Source: Bryum argenteum
Lineage: Eukaryota > Streptophyta > Bryopsida > Bryales > Bryaceae
DNA: 64,000 nucleotides
Assembly: GCA_037043015.1 (NCBI GenBank)
Contig: CM073321.1
Coordinates: forward strand, 3,477,001 to 3,541,000
Direction of reading: 5' to 3'
The notes under the pieces are model-generated. The model was not told where the DNA came from, searched no databases, and saw only the letters and a list, made by a program, of their open reading frames with translations. Below are positions 24,222 to 36,129 of this stretch, piece by piece. The stretch's first letter is position 1. Each line of letters opens with the position of its first letter. The position numbers were made by a program, and so were the translations under genes.

Positions 24222-26974
24222 TTAATTTCTTCTTGAAGTAAGCCAAAAAATACTGTTTATTGTTTTCATTTTCTTTTTATATTTTCTTTAAGGATATGAG
24301 GATTGAGGGTTATTAGAGACAGAGCCTAATCAGAGACCCGCGCCAATGGAGGACAAGCAGTAAGAGAAAAAGTTGATATTATTCTTAAGAAACTCTTAAG
24401 TATTGCCGCTTTTTAGTAAATGACGTCTAGGAGGATGTCGTGCAAAACATCTTCATAGACATCCTAGTAGATGTCTACGCGAACATTCATGCCTGACTGT
24501 AGTTATGGTAAGTTGGACATCGTGTTAGACATGTGACTAGATGTTGTATGACTCGTCAACTGGTCCGACGTGGAGTTTTTGTTGCCATGTAGATAAAGTG
24601 CTGTAAATAACTTTTTTAATCTATGTACACGTGTATTTTGAGGATTAAATATCCACGAAATTACTTTTACTTTGAAATTCTATTTTTCGGCACCATTGTT
24701 ATCTTATAGATATTATATGTTATGTACAATATATTTTAAATATTTAAATATTTTTAAATCATAAAAAAATTACAGAATTATAATATTCTAATTTATTTGA
24801 ATATACTAAAAATTTACAAAATATATTTTTTATTGAAATATAATTATATATTTTAATATTAGAAAAATTATACCAATGAAAAAATAGTGAGAATAGCCTG
24901 AAATTAGTATTTTCAGTGTTGCCACGTCACATAATGATTTAGCATTAAAGAGAGACAAAAAAAAAAAGAAAAAAAGTGTGATGTTTATTTTCTACTTTTG
25001 AAAACCGCTGCCCATTCACCTACTCTTTTGACATTAGAAATGCTTTTTACCCTGTCTACCGGTAAATTTTGGTCGTGTTTACCTTGCTAGTCCAAAATCC
25101 CTTGCCAACGTGGCAGTTTGATGTCTATCGAGATGTCTTCAAAGATATCCATGTCTTCACCAACATCTTTTTGATTGGTGATGTCTTCATACCCCTCCAA
25201 TCCAAAATGTGTCCGTTAGACGTACGGACATCCTCCCGTCTTCAAAGACATCTTTTAACATAGTAAGACATCACAAAATACATTAGACATTACACAAGAC
25301 ATCACAAAAAACAGGATTTTCTTATAGTGTCCGGATACCGGTCCACCTTAGGCGTCTGGAAGACCTGCTCGAGTCGCGCCAGCAAGGTGAACAGTTGCTC
25401 ATTCTCCTGCTCCACCTCCTCCATGGCGAGCCGGATGGGTTTGAGGATACCCTCACTGGGTATCCGGTAGTAGGGACGGGGGAGCACAGGGGTTGTGTTC
25501 CCTGACCCGGGAGTCACCACTCCCCTGTGAGACGACTCCGGGGCCACCTCTGCTACCGGGGCTGCAGGGGTTGGGTCAGGCTTCTGCTCGGTTAGCTCCA
25601 ATCGGGAGGGGGTAGCCCTCTCCGGGGTGTTGTTTTCCTCTGCTGAGAGTAGCCTTCTCTTCACTTTGGGTTGGCTCCCCGGATTCGGCTCTTCCACCGG
25701 AGTAGGATCCCGCTCCTGCATGGGCGTAGGGTCCGGGCTTGGGGCCTGTTCCTCCTCGGTGGCCCTCGGGTTTGCCTCCGAACTGGCCGACCTCCTCCTC
25801 TTCCTAGTCTTGCGCCTGAGGTTGGGCAGCCTTCCTCATGGGGGTCCCGCGCCGAGTGGTGACACTACCATCTCCTGTCCAGATGTGGCCACGAGTTGAG
25901 TTCCTGAGTTGGAAGTTCCTTGTGTTACCGAAGGAGGGAGCCGGATAGGAGAACGTCTCCTCCCAAAACCTGTCGTGTCTTTTCTCCTCACCCCTCGGGA
26001 TGATCCTGTACGCCTAGGTGGGGTTTCTTCCTCTTCGTCTTCTTCTTCTTGATCATCCTCCTCTTCGGATTGATCACCGCCAGCCTCGGCCACTTCCTCA
26101 GCCCGTTTCTTCTGGGCTCTCGTCCTCCGGATGAGGGGGGTGCATTCCTCTTCCTCCTCTACCTCTTCTTCTGCGTTCGGCATGAACAGGGAGGGCACCG
26201 TACTGCGTGTCCGCGTAGTGTTTACCGGATTTGCCTCTCTACCCTGGCAGCCACCCGGGGTACAATGCTGGGCCCGGCCTGATTGGGTCCCACTGGCCTA
26301 TTTTGTCCGGAGGCTGGCTCCGATGACCCCTCCAAGTCGGTAGCCCGCACTCCTTCTACTTCGTTCCCGGACGAGGACGAGGAGAGTCCCAAGAGTTCTC
26401 CGGATGGGAGGTCTTGCTTCTCGTGTCAGTAGAAGATCTCCCGATCGGTGAGGATGCCATACCGCTGGTAGAGGTGGAAAAGGTAGGGGTCCAGTGGGCA
26501 CCCCTTCCGGTTACCAATTTCGATAACCTCCCGCTGCACCACATCGTGAATGATGTGATGCCATCCGATCTGCATCTTCCCGTCATAGCTCGCCATGATC
26601 GCCTTCATGAGCTTGACGATGCAGGTTGTTGGCTTGTCCGGGCTCAACATGGGAAGGAGGAACCGGAGTAGTCGCATCTCCCGGAGGTTCCTGCAATCCT
26701 CGGGCTTGAATCCGTCCTTCTCTGTCAGTCCCTTACTGAACCGGTTCTTCAGTCCGTCATTGCCCTTCTTCTTTAAATACCCGATTGGGGACTCCGGAAA
26801 CTTGTAGGTCGCCTTCCAATGGCGCGCTCTCCAATTATCCGTCTTCCCCCTCAGCGGATGCGTCACGTACAGTTCGGGGAAGCGGTGGCTGACAGTCTCC
26901 TCGATGATGAGCTGGTCCGTCAAGTCCCACAGGACATCGTAAAGTCCGATGCACCCCATCCGGAGGTGGTCTTC

Positions 26975-27306
26975 CACTATAAGAAAACCCTGTTTTTTGT
27001 GATGTCTTGTGTAATGTCTAATGTATTTTGTGATGTCTTACTGTCTTAAAAGATGTCTTCGAAGACGGGAGGATGTCTGTACGTCTAACGGGCACATTTT
27101 GGATTGGGGGGGCATGAAGACATTACCAAACAAAAAGATGTTGGTGAAGACATGGATGTCTTTGAAGACATCTTGATAGACATCAAACTGCCACGTTGGC
27201 AAGGGATTTGGACCAGCAAGGTAAAAACGACCAAAATTTACTGTTAAAAGAGTAGGTGAATGGGCAGCGGTTTTCAAAAGTAGAAAAAAAACATCACACT
27301 TTAGTT

Positions 27307-27349
<43 letters not shown>

Positions 27350-30300
27350 CCTTGCTAAAACATTATGTGACGTGGCAATACTGAAAATACTTATTTCAGG
27401 CTATTCTCACTAATTTTCATTGGTCTATTTTTAAAAAAAATATTAAAATATATAATTATATTTCAATAAAAATTATATTTTGTAAATTTTTATTATATTC
27501 AGAAAAATTAGAATATTATAATTCTGTAATTTTTTATGATTAAAAAAATTTAAATACTAAAAATATTATATATAAAATATAATATCTATAAGATAACAAT
27601 GGTGCCAAAAAAGTAAAAGTAATTTCGTGGATATTTAATCCTCAAAAACACGTGGACATAGATTAATAAAGTTATTTACAGTGCTTTATCTACATGGCAA
27701 CAAAAACTCCACGTCAGACCAGTTGACAAGTCATTCAACATCTAGTCGGATGTCTAACACGATGTCCAACTTACCATAACTACAGTCAGGCATGAATGTC
27801 CGCATAGACATCTACTTGGATGTCTAGGAAGATGTTTTGCACGACATCCTCCTAGACGTCATTTACTAAAAAGCGGCAGTATTTAAGAGTCTTTTAAAGA
27901 ATAATATCAACTTTTTCTCTTACTGCTTGTCCTCCATTGGCGCGGGTCTCTGATTGGGGTAATCCGCAAATACATAAAGAAAATATAACAAGAAAATAAA
28001 AACAATAAACAGTGTTTTTTGGCTTACTTCAAGAAGGAATTAAATATTATTGATTACTTATAGATTAGATTATTATAGTCTAATGGCAAGACTATACATT
28101 ACTCTATCATTAACAACCAATATTATACAAATTAAAGCAAATTTACAAGAAATATGAATTTATGAAAATAGCTATTTAATACAGTTTAGGAGACAATTAA
28201 ATAATAGAATAAGTATTAAGAAAGTTAGTTGGAAAGTTAGTTAGGGTAGAAATAAAAGGTAGTTGAGAGTTTAAAAGAGAGCCTATCACCATGGAAGACT
28301 ATAAATAGTCTCATGATTGAAATTCCACACTTTTTCTATCAATAAAGTTTATTTGATTTGTTGTGGAAGAAACTCTAAGACTTACAATATGTGCTTTGTT
28401 GTGGAAAGAACTTTAAAGCATCTAGTATTTGATTTGTTGTGAGGGAAAACAAAAGACCTTTTATAGTTAATGTGTTGTGATTGAAACCCTGAAAATGTCA
28501 TCAGATGTTTATGATAATGTCTGCAGGGATGTCTAAGATGACGTCTATGAAAATGTCTAACATGATGTCTATGAAGATGTCGAAGATGACATCTACGACA
28601 GCATCCAGAACCATCTACAGGGGATGATTTTCATTGCCTTCAATGGATGAACAGAGGCGGCTAGGGTTTGCTGCCGCCGCCATAGTTAGGTCATGAGACC
28701 TTTAAGTAGAATTAGAGGCCGCACGAAGCTCATTTTGGCCTTCATTTTTTCAAAGAGTTAGTGTTTGGAGTGTAGAGGCTAAGGTTTGCTTCTTCATGTG
28801 GCTAGGGTTTGTTTCCGCCGCCATAGTTAGGTCATGAGATCTTCAAATGGAATTACAAAGCTCATTTTTGCCTTAGTTTCTCCAAAGAGTTTGTGTGTAA
28901 AGTATAGAGGATTTCAAATTGTTTCCATTCGGTTTGTAATGATTGTTAACTCGCAATAAGAGAATAGTATTTGTAGAAATCCAATAGCTCTCAAGAGTAG
29001 GTTTCCTTCTTCATGTGGCTAAGATTTGCTACTTAAGAGGTAATTGGATTTCAAAAGCATCTTGTACAAGAAACCCTAGGACTTGTAGAATTTGATTTGT
29101 TGTGAAGGAAACCCTAGTACTTGTAGTATTTGATTTGTTGTAGAAGATGTCTATGATGATGTCTGCAAGATGTCTTAGAGCATGTCTATGAAGATGTCTA
29201 AATGAGTTGATGAAATTCTGTTTTGGAGGGTAGGACATAAGGGGTCGGGGCATCAAAACAGGATCTGAGGCCGCGAAGCGACATGCGTGCTTGTAGGTGA
29301 GTGAAACAGATGTATGCATAGATGTCTATAACGTTGTTTTTAATGATGTATAGAAGGATGTCTGAAGAAATGTTTAAGAAGATGTTTGCAAGAATGACTA
29401 ACTGTGTCGATATCTTGAGGTTAGGAAGTAAACCATCTCAACCTAGGTAGTGCAATTACATGGAATCAAATCAGAATTTTCTTACCTTTACAAACCCTTC
29501 TTTAAATGCAGTTGATATTGGCTTATTGAATATGTGTAGCAGCGGGACATGCACATGACCATACGGGTATCGACAGCAAGCGATGGAAGTGGAGGGACTT
29601 ACGGAGTTCAAATTGTGGGTGCGTAGTATATCGTAGTTGTTGACAGGCGTATTCGTAAATTTTCTAGTTTGTGTTATCTGAGGTTTTAATGACCTAAGCA
29701 ATATATGTTTGACTCATACTTTTTGATGTGACAGTGTTTACAGTTGATGTTATGTGAGACGTCTGTGGATTACAGATCTGATGACTATATAAACATCTAA
29801 AAATGTCATCCTAGATGTCCTTTCATATGCCCAAAAAACATCAATAGTAACACTGTTGCAAACATCATGTCCTACGAGATGTCGCTACAAACATCCGAGC
29901 AAACATCACAAACTTAATAAGGACATCAACGTAAACATCATTCTACGCACTGGAAACATCTTATAAGACATAAAAATTGTCTTTTAAGATATTTTGTAAG
30001 ACATTGCATACGTCTTGCAAGACATCTTGTACAACATCTAAGATGTTTTGCAAGACATTTAATTCGTCTTAACTGATGTCTAAAACTATCATGATAGGAG
30101 CATAAAAACTCCGCAATATGCTGACGTGGCATGCCATGTCATTTTTCCAAGTCCACGTCAACTTTTCCCGTGTGCCACGTCGGATATTCTCGGGTGCCAC
30201 GTCGGATTTTCCCGGGTGCCACGTAAGATTTTCCCGAGTGCCACGTCGGATTTTCTCGGGTCCACGTGGGATTCTGGCGCCACCATGTCATCTTTCATGG

Positions 30301-30602
30301 GACCATGTAAAATTCCACATCATGATGAATTTCATCCCCATGTGGCACTGCCCGTTCACTTCAAGCTGATGTGTCATCTACGTGGCACCTACGTGGCACA
30401 CTTTTTACCCTTCTAAAATTACCTTAAGACATCTTCGATCTTAAGACATTTTCCTGTCTTTTTAGACGTCTTTTTAGACGTCTGCTTAGACATTTGTCAT
30501 GTCTAGGATGTCTTATCTTCTATAAGACATCCAAATTAATGTCTACGATGTCTTTTTAGACATCATTTACAACATCATTAAAAACGCTGGTTTCTTATAG
30601 TG
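26975..30602 (+). mobile_element. CACTA element B, 3.6 kb
   Basis: Starts CACTATAAGAAAACCCTG, ends with CGCTGGTTTCTTATAGTG, and is flanked by TTC on both sides (26972-26974 and 30603-30605). It is nearly identical to element C (38144-41725) over its whole length. Subterminal arrays of AGATGTC/GACATCT motifs are present. It contains a poly-T run of about 42 bases at 27308-27349. No transposase ORF. It splits a frame of the gag-like gene. Confidence 0.95.
27308..27349. repeat. Poly-T tract
   Basis: About 42 consecutive T. The homologous tract in CACTA C (38475-38500) has about 26, and in A it is interrupted and inverted (24957-24975). This is a fast-changing mononucleotide repeat inside the element. 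Confidence 0.85.
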
Positions 30603-30713
30603 TTCCTTCAATTCCGCCTCGTGCTGCGGCGTTTGAGGAACCTGCGGCTTCACCGCCTTGAGGGGGATCGGCATCCCCATTCACCAAGGAATCACGTTCT
30701 TCTTCTTTGTCAT

Positions 30714-31829
30714 CGCACCGGGGTCACTCTCCTGCCGATGTCCGGAGTTTCTCGCCAAACTCTGCTTTTCCGGACCCTCTCCAGTAGGAACCCTACTCCT
30801 AGTAACCCTAACCTCGCTCCTTGCTTCTCTCTCTCTCTCTCGGATTGCTGAGCGCACAGCAATGTACGATCTCTAAGAATACGCGGGTTAGAATGACTGA
30901 GAATGGTGGCAGCAGCGTCTAATAACCATAATCCGGAACCCTCCTCCCGAGACATCATCACCTCGTCCTCGAGAGGTACACCGGTAATTATCCCGGTCAT
31001 GATTGATCTTAGTGGTTCTATCGGGCGCCCGCGAAGTTTCCGGCCGTTTCTTCGGATTGACCGGCAGCCTCGGTAGTCAGTCCGGTGAGGTGACCGGACC
31101 ATCCGGTATTCACAGGGCATGACCGGGTAGCCAAAGCGGTTTTCCCGGTAAGCTTTAGAATCCCTTAAGGCTAACCGGTTGAGCCAGAAAACGAAAATTA
31201 TATCTACGGATCAGTCTAAGCGGTCCGATCTTTATTTCCAAATGCTAAAATTACTATTTTAACTCTAATTATACGTTAAAAACAAAAATATTGGAGAACA
31301 AAGTTCGACAACATTTAAGGACCACATTTGCATACTGTGAGGTAGGATTTCATAGTACATTGACCTTCAGTAAAGACTCTTAGACACTACCAATGTATCT
31401 AAAGTATACATAACACACCCCTTGTACAGAATGTGGTACCACAGATCATTGCGAAGTATCAAGATATCTTATGCATAGTAATAACCCTCTAGTAGTATGT
31501 TATCGGTACTATGAATTGTCTTACACCGATATTAACACAGCAAAAGCAATACTATGAAGGTGCTTTTGTATACTACTGGGTGTGATAGCGTGGATTAGCA
31601 TTACCATCTGTACAACAAAGAGGTCTAATAGTACGTACGTACAATTCCCCAAAACCTAAGTACAAGAATCATATCCAAACTTCAAGCGTCAACGATGCCA
31701 TGATTACGAATGATCTATGAAAACTGCTGAAACCCTAATGCAAGAAGTTGACAATAGATTGTTCTGGAGATTGTTCATGAAGTTGAGAGCAATTTCAAAA
31801 AATTTGGCCAAGTTATATCTTTGAAATTC
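30714..31829. other. Non-coding region upstream of gag-like gene
   Basis: The first 480 bases are CCGG-rich like 17.3-18.6 kb and could include the other end of the gag-like element. An AT-rich segment without ORFs follows. Apparent ORFs here are overlapping-frame shadows. Confidence 0.4.
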
Positions 31830-32590
31830 CATACCTGACTCTCCAGTAGAAAGAGGGTAGCGTGTTGATCATTAAATTTGGGCCCCAACCTCTTTCTAGT
31901 AACATCCTTCTTGTTGGGACTCACACGAGTTTCTGAAGTCCACCAAGCAATCACAAGATCTTTTATTCCACTAGGAACACCATCCCTCTTTTTTCTCTGA
32001 GGGAGTTAAAAAATAGAAGATCCATTTGATTGAAGAGTCTGACGTCGTTGTATTGCAGTCGTAATATTTTGGGTTCTTGTGCCCAACACTCTCGTCAGGG
32101 CTCGAACTGCTATGGCATCAGTGCTCACAGCCGCTTCTAGCAAGGTCGTCTTCCTCACGAGCTTCTCTTTGGAGGATGGATTTTTCAGCAGCTCTAACTC
32201 TTTCCTGGAAGACCACACAAACGTATGAGTAGCTTTGGCCTCCAAGTAGTATTCTGGCAAGTGGAAAGCAATTGCATTGTTTTTCAAAACTGAATCTAGG
32301 ACAACCATGCGAAACTGTGGACCAAATCTTTGGTGCTCCAATTGATCAACAATGAGAGAACAAATTTTTCCTGAGACTCGCAGAATGTCTCGACGACATG
32401 GAATTTCCGATTCAACACTCTCTCTCATGAACTGATTTGATTTTCTTTGTACAAGCCTCTTCCTTGCCATGCATTGTTGTTGGCGTTCTGCTGCATTTTC
32501 CCTTGCAGCTACAATAGGATCACAAACTTCCTCTCTTTCTCTCTAGGTAGGTCCGAGCCTCTTCAAGCGCCGGCGACAATCTTGAGCTCT
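31830..32590 (-). pseudogene. Unknown gene relic with WWTSETRVSPN motif
   Basis: The - strand from 32590 starts MGNSRAQDCRRRLKRLGPT, then a stop, then a helical Arg/Glu-rich stretch (VAARENAAERQQQC) and the ORF 32006-32470 with ESEIPCRRDILRVSGKI and DSVLKNNAIAFHLPEYY. After one TAA (about 32006) the frame continues QRKKRDGVPSG, VIAWWTSETRVSPNKKDVTR, NDQHATLFLLESQ, and stops at a GT donor (about 31845). The Trp-Trp block and basic motif look like part of a transposon-associated protein. I do not recognise the family with certainty. Confidence 0.5.
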
Positions 32591-33718
32591 TGAGTTGCCC
32601 ATCTTGCAAGAAACACATTCAAACAGAGTTTAGTTTTGGTTTCTTCATGATTTACATAGTGAAGATTTTGATTTAATAGTGGGTTTTTAGTACCTGGTGT
32701 TGCGTGTCTACCTTTGACTTTGATTCTAGCAACAATGCTGCAAAACGCCGACCATAAGTATGACTCTACCGACGCATGTAACGGAGGTCTGATCCAAATA
32801 CACAACATGCAACTGCTCGAAGCATGCAAACCTAACAAAACAGCAGGCTCTCGTGCAACGTCGCATGAGCAGCCACGTCTAACCCTATCAGTTGTACAAT
32901 AGTTGAAATTAATGAGAATGTCACGTGGCCATAAACCATTGGCTTACGAAAGCACCATCTAAGATTAGAGATTAATGAAAATACCACGTCGCCTTCAACT
33001 ATTGGCTCAATGAAGCGCCATCCAAGATTAGATTTGGCTTTACCATGCTATAAGTGCAGGAAGGAATGGGCTGCCGGCAATGCATTTGGATCTCAGAAGC
33101 TACGTGGCGCTCAACAATTAGCTCAACGACATCTTTGAGTATATTGATGTGCTAAGAATAGTGCAGACAGTACAAGCACCCAACCAAAGCATGAGATTTA
33201 TAAAACGTAACAAATCTTGTAGAAAAAAACCTTTACAAGATGTTGTTTTGGGAGGCGCACATAGCATAGTATCGTTTCTGTAAGGACGAAGTTGAAAATT
33301 CCAAAATAAAATAAAATTCCCCTATGATTGAGCCACTTTCCGAAATAACTCCATTTTCATTAATAAATGATGATTAGATTGCAAACTTTTGGGAAATTTT
33401 TCATACAATATGTTTCCTAAACACATATTACACTTATCACAAAGAGAAAATCTAAATCTATGATCTAAAACCTGCAAAATGAAGTCTATTTGCAAAAGAA
33501 ATATACTTTGTCTGTCACAACCTTAGTATATAATTATACTTCCTGCGGCCAAACCATAAGGAGCTTATTAATAGGCTCTACAAAAATAGTACCACATCTA
33601 TAAATACAACCATAATTTTCCATACTATCCCTTAAAAACATAGTATTTCAAAATCTACAGCGTAATGAATGCTACATTCTCCAGAAACAACACTTTGTGA
33701 CAACCTTTTTGTACACCC
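32591..33718. other. No gene seen
   Basis: AT-rich and non-coding. Imperfect direct repeats around 32935-33010 share AAGATTAGAGATTAATGAAAA-like and CCACGT words. Nothing further is supported. Confidence 0.45.
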
Positions 33719-33856
33719 TTGGTGTACCCAAAGAAGAAGATAGATGAGTTACTAGGAGAGCATGTCGACCAAAATCCCCAAACAACAATTTCCAAAATCG
33801 TCATGGAAACGAGCAAAGTTTTGTTGGGAAATATCCTTCTCCATGATGAAGGTGAA

Positions 33857-33957
33857 CTGGGCCTTCGTGCAACAAAAAACTTAAAGCGAGTTCAAAAACA
33901 CTTTACATTGAATTGGGCCTTCGTGCAAGACTTAGCAACTGGGCCTTCGTGCAACGA
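33857..33957. repeat. Three copies of TGGGCCTTCGTGCAA
   Basis: The 15-mer recurs near 33858, 33915 and 33942 inside an open + strand frame (33719-34030), giving irregularly spaced direct repeats. They may come from slippage or from a modular site in the adjoining TIR region. Confidence 0.6.
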
Positions 33958-33969
33958 AACATGTTCCCT

Positions 33970-33995
33970 GGCCGGGTGGAAGCATGCTAGGGTGG
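33970..33995. repeat. GGCCGGGTGGAAGCATGCTA repeat
   Basis: 26 bases matching the inverse of 34797-34822 at 24 of 26 positions. It could be the left end of an 853-bp MITE-like element ending at 34822, or a duplicated end of the larger TIR element. Confidence 0.5.
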
Positions 33996-34030
33996 AACAA
34001 AAAGTACGTTACGCCTTCAAAATACTGTGA

Positions 34031-34705
34031 ATTTGCATGTTCAAAGGCCGCATTTAGACCCCTCTACATTCTAAAGTACTAAGGTTTTTGTAGATTATGG
34101 TAAAAGAAGTGATGAATTGTACAAATCACTTAACCATTTCTTTCAAAAAAATGTGGAACATTATTCTATTTGCATTTTTTGTTTTTCAGAGAAGTACGTT
34201 ACGGTCTGTAACAAAACACACAAAGTACTAAAGTTTTGGTAAAATTAAATTGCTAAGTACTACAAAAATTATATGGTTAGAGAGAGCACCTTTTTATGTT
34301 GAACATGTTGCATTATTATCTCCCAATAACTCATTCTTTCCTTACTATTTATATTGGTCAAAGTACAAAATATTTGACATTATGTAATTTAGTCAAAAAT
34401 TAGAAATTTTTGTTGGATTTTTGTGTATTCTACCATATTAATATAATCCACAAGTGGGCAATGTCACCAACTGATATTTTTGGGCAAAAAAGACTACTTT
34501 TAAGAAATGCAAGAAATTCAAGATTTAGTAATTTGGTTGTACTCGTAGTACTAATATTGAAAACTAACGACGGATGTGGCTATAATTATCATGACTTTTA
34601 TCATTAGTCCACAATTGCAAATAGAAGTCCCCATGATTCTTTTTAATTCCCCGTACTTTTAGCGATTAGTGCTTCTTGCATTCTATGTCAATTTACGTTT
34701 TTAGA
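34031..34705. other. AT-rich spacer, no gene
   Basis: No coding sequence supported. AAGTACTA/GTACGTTACG words recur (33997, 34194, 34229). Confidence 0.4.
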
Positions 34706-34822
34706 TTTTCAGTACCTAATGTACCCAGCAAAATTAGGCATTTTAGAGGCGTTGTCTTTGGTACTTTTGGGTACAAAATAGTTGGCCGTAAGTGTGCCAC
34801 CCTAGTATGCTTCCACCCGGCC
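34706..34822. repeat. ~110-bp terminal repeat, right end (inverted)
   Basis: The reverse complement begins GGCCGGGTGGAAGCATACTA and contains TTGTACCCAAAAGTACC and GCTGGGTACATTAGGTACTG. It aligns with 12950-13055 and 44515-44625. Confidence 0.55.
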
Positions 34823-34829
34823 AAAAAGA

Positions 34830-35899
34830 CGACTCCGACAAAGTCTTCATTTTCAAGATGTCCGAGGTTGGCCCTGCTAGCGGTGTTGACCTTGTCTGCA
34901 GAATGCAACCTGGTCGCAACCTCTCCTACGCTTGGATGATGTTTGACCACGTCAAACAAGTCAAAAATTGGACCACGATGGCGTGCCACGTGTACAACTC
35001 CCGATACCAACGCATTCTAACTATTGCATGTTGTGATTTCCAGTCCGAGGATAGAGAAGCACAAATCGTCTTTTGGAAGAACCTAAACCATGTTATGGCT
35101 AGGCACGGAGCACCAAAGCCCGAGTTCCAAGGATTTATGGATGACAATGTTCAAGCCAATTGGAATGTTGTGCGCATCATTTATAGGTCGGGGAACCCTA
35201 CAGTCTCTATAGAAGGCCGTGAACAAACGTGTTACTTCCATTGGACGCAATCCCTGGAGAAACACACCAAACAATACATCATTCACGAACTACAAAATCA
35301 ACACAAGGTTCTTTGTAAGCAGTACAAAGACGCCCGCACCATGAAAGAGGCTGAGACTCACTACTGGGCCATCAGAGCGTGGTGGTCGTCATCGAACGCC
35401 ACTTCCAAAAGTGGGCTCCAACATCTAGGCTATTAACTTGCCTACTGGCATTTCCGCTATAGACAATGGGGTGAAATTATGGAATTAGTGAGTTTCCTTA
35501 CCTATACTTTTTATTACTTATTTTATGATTTGGTTATTCTTTATTTTCATTATATACGTAAATGTTCATGTTTCTTTATTTTGATTTCAAAAACTACAAT
35601 TTTGAAAGAAACAATTTATAAGATATAAGTCTTCTACCGCACATGTATCCACCGTAGACTCAAGAAACACAAAAAATTTCAATCACGTATTAAACTGTAA
35701 TGGGAAAATGCAATGCAGGAAAACAAATACTCCCCAGAAGAGTTAGCCGAGATGCCGTCCTGTAACCTTGCTGAGAAGGTACACAACAAATGGTTACAAG
35801 CATCTGGCAATAAAGGGGGGACCTTTACATCGCGGCTGCTCACGATTATGTTCGCACCTTCCTCCAAGAAGTGGCTTATCATCAATTCAACAAGGGTGG
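34830..35899 (+). pseudogene. SWIM/MULE-type transposase, 5' part
   Basis: The + strand frame encodes SEVGPASGVDLVCRMQPG, MMFDHVKQVKNWTTMACHVY, EFQGFMDDNVQANWNVVRII, TCYFHWTQSLEKHTKQYI and AIRAWWSS. This is the layout of a MULE-like transposase core with its DxxxAxxxA-type helix and the FHWxQ block after it. A TAA at about 35434 sits where a tryptophan is expected, followed by LAYWHFRYRQWGEIME and a GT donor near 35487. The next exon (35719) encodes CNLAEKVHNKWLQASGNKGG, then after a one-base slip in a G run YVRTFLQEVAYHQFNKGG. There the LTR retrotransposon interrupts it, and the frame resumes at 53411. Confidence 0.7.
35895..35899. repeat. Target-site duplication GGTGG, left
   Basis: GGTGG before the 3' LTR pairs with GGTTG at 53406-53410 (4 of 5 bases). 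The difference is compatible with later mutation. Confidence 0.6.
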
Positions 35900-36129
35900 A
35901 GTTAGCCGGGTTACGGGTAAGGAGATTTCCAAGGTATGAGGAGGGAGGCAAAAACAAAGGGCTTGGAGAAAACAGGGCTCGTAGGTTATAAACCACGGTT
36001 ATCCAAATGATGCCAAGGTAAGGAGTGACAGTCGTTGACCGTGTGCGGGCTGACTCATCGGGCGTAATCACAGCCTTTGAGTCCAGGGTTACACTCCCGC
36101 GGCTTCACTCCCTCGTTCCGCTTCCACGG

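Larger units (their letters stand above)
19429..25329 (-). mobile_element. CACTA element A, 5.9 kb
   Basis: Ends are CACTATAAGAAACCTG and the inverse of CACTATAAGAAAATCCTG. The 3-bp target duplication TCC is at 19426-19428 and 25330-25332. Subterminal regions are packed with GACATCTT/AAGATGTC words. It is inverted relative to elements B and C, and is larger only because it contains a solo LTR (20234-21520) and a MITE (23250-24221); without them it is about 3.6 kb, like B and C. It encodes no transposase, so it is non-autonomous. Confidence 0.93.
18678..30713 (-). pseudogene. Gag-like/plant-transposon-associated gene interrupted by two CACTA elements
   Basis: The - strand ATG is at 30713, giving MTKKKNVIPW then TGA. 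The frame goes on to HEAELKE, is interrupted by CACTA B (26975-30602), and resumes exactly as DHLRMGCIGLYDVLWDLTDQ. The 26426-26977 segment, with LRFLLPMLSPDKP, MQIGWHHIIHDVV and PYLFHLYQRYGILTD, resembles the layout of the 'putative plant transposon protein' domain (PF20167-like), though weakly. An acidic and RK-rich linker (25836-26198) and a coiled-coil region (25333-25721) follow. CACTA A interrupts after KVDRYP. Beyond it the frame continues ELAEEWRREAAKL, one TGA, then KVELVLRAHPKEK and the segment 18678-19376. There are several stops and at least one frameshift near 26190. The product may be a structural protein of a non-autonomous LTR element. Confidence 0.6.
12950..34822. mobile_element. 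TIR-bearing element carrying copy 1 of the coiled-coil/RING gene (tentative)
   Basis: The left end GGGTGGAAGCACACTAGGGT (12950) and the inverse of the right end at about 34706-34822 (GGGTGGAAGCATACTAGGGT) align over roughly 110 bases at perhaps 65 percent. The same sequence starts the second copy at 44515. Inside are the first gene copy, a 14-kb block with a gag-like gene and CACTA A and B, and a - strand gene relic at 31.8-32.6 kb. Long terminal inverted repeats would suit a MULE, but I could not find the expected 9-11 bp target duplication. A shorter pairing (33970-33995 with 34797-34822) is an alternative. Confidence 0.4.

Noticed and set aside
27308..27349. Poly-T as the poly-A tail of a retroposon
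   Set aside because: It is internal to CACTA B and present at the same place in CACTA C, with no target duplication of its own.
30903..30917. TGGTGGCAGCAGCG as a primer-binding site
   Set aside because: It starts with TGG only on the + strand, whereas the neighbouring gag-like gene runs on the - strand, and no LTR end abuts it.
31200..33700. Continuation of the SUVR SET region of copy 1 after the gag-like block
   Set aside because: No DISRGTE, GKGWG or NHxC-like sequence is visible on the + strand there.
12938..34833. 9-11 bp target duplication for the 12950-34822 TIR element
   Set aside because: Flanks GGATTTCTGTA and GGCCAAAAAGA do not match. I therefore keep the element as tentative.
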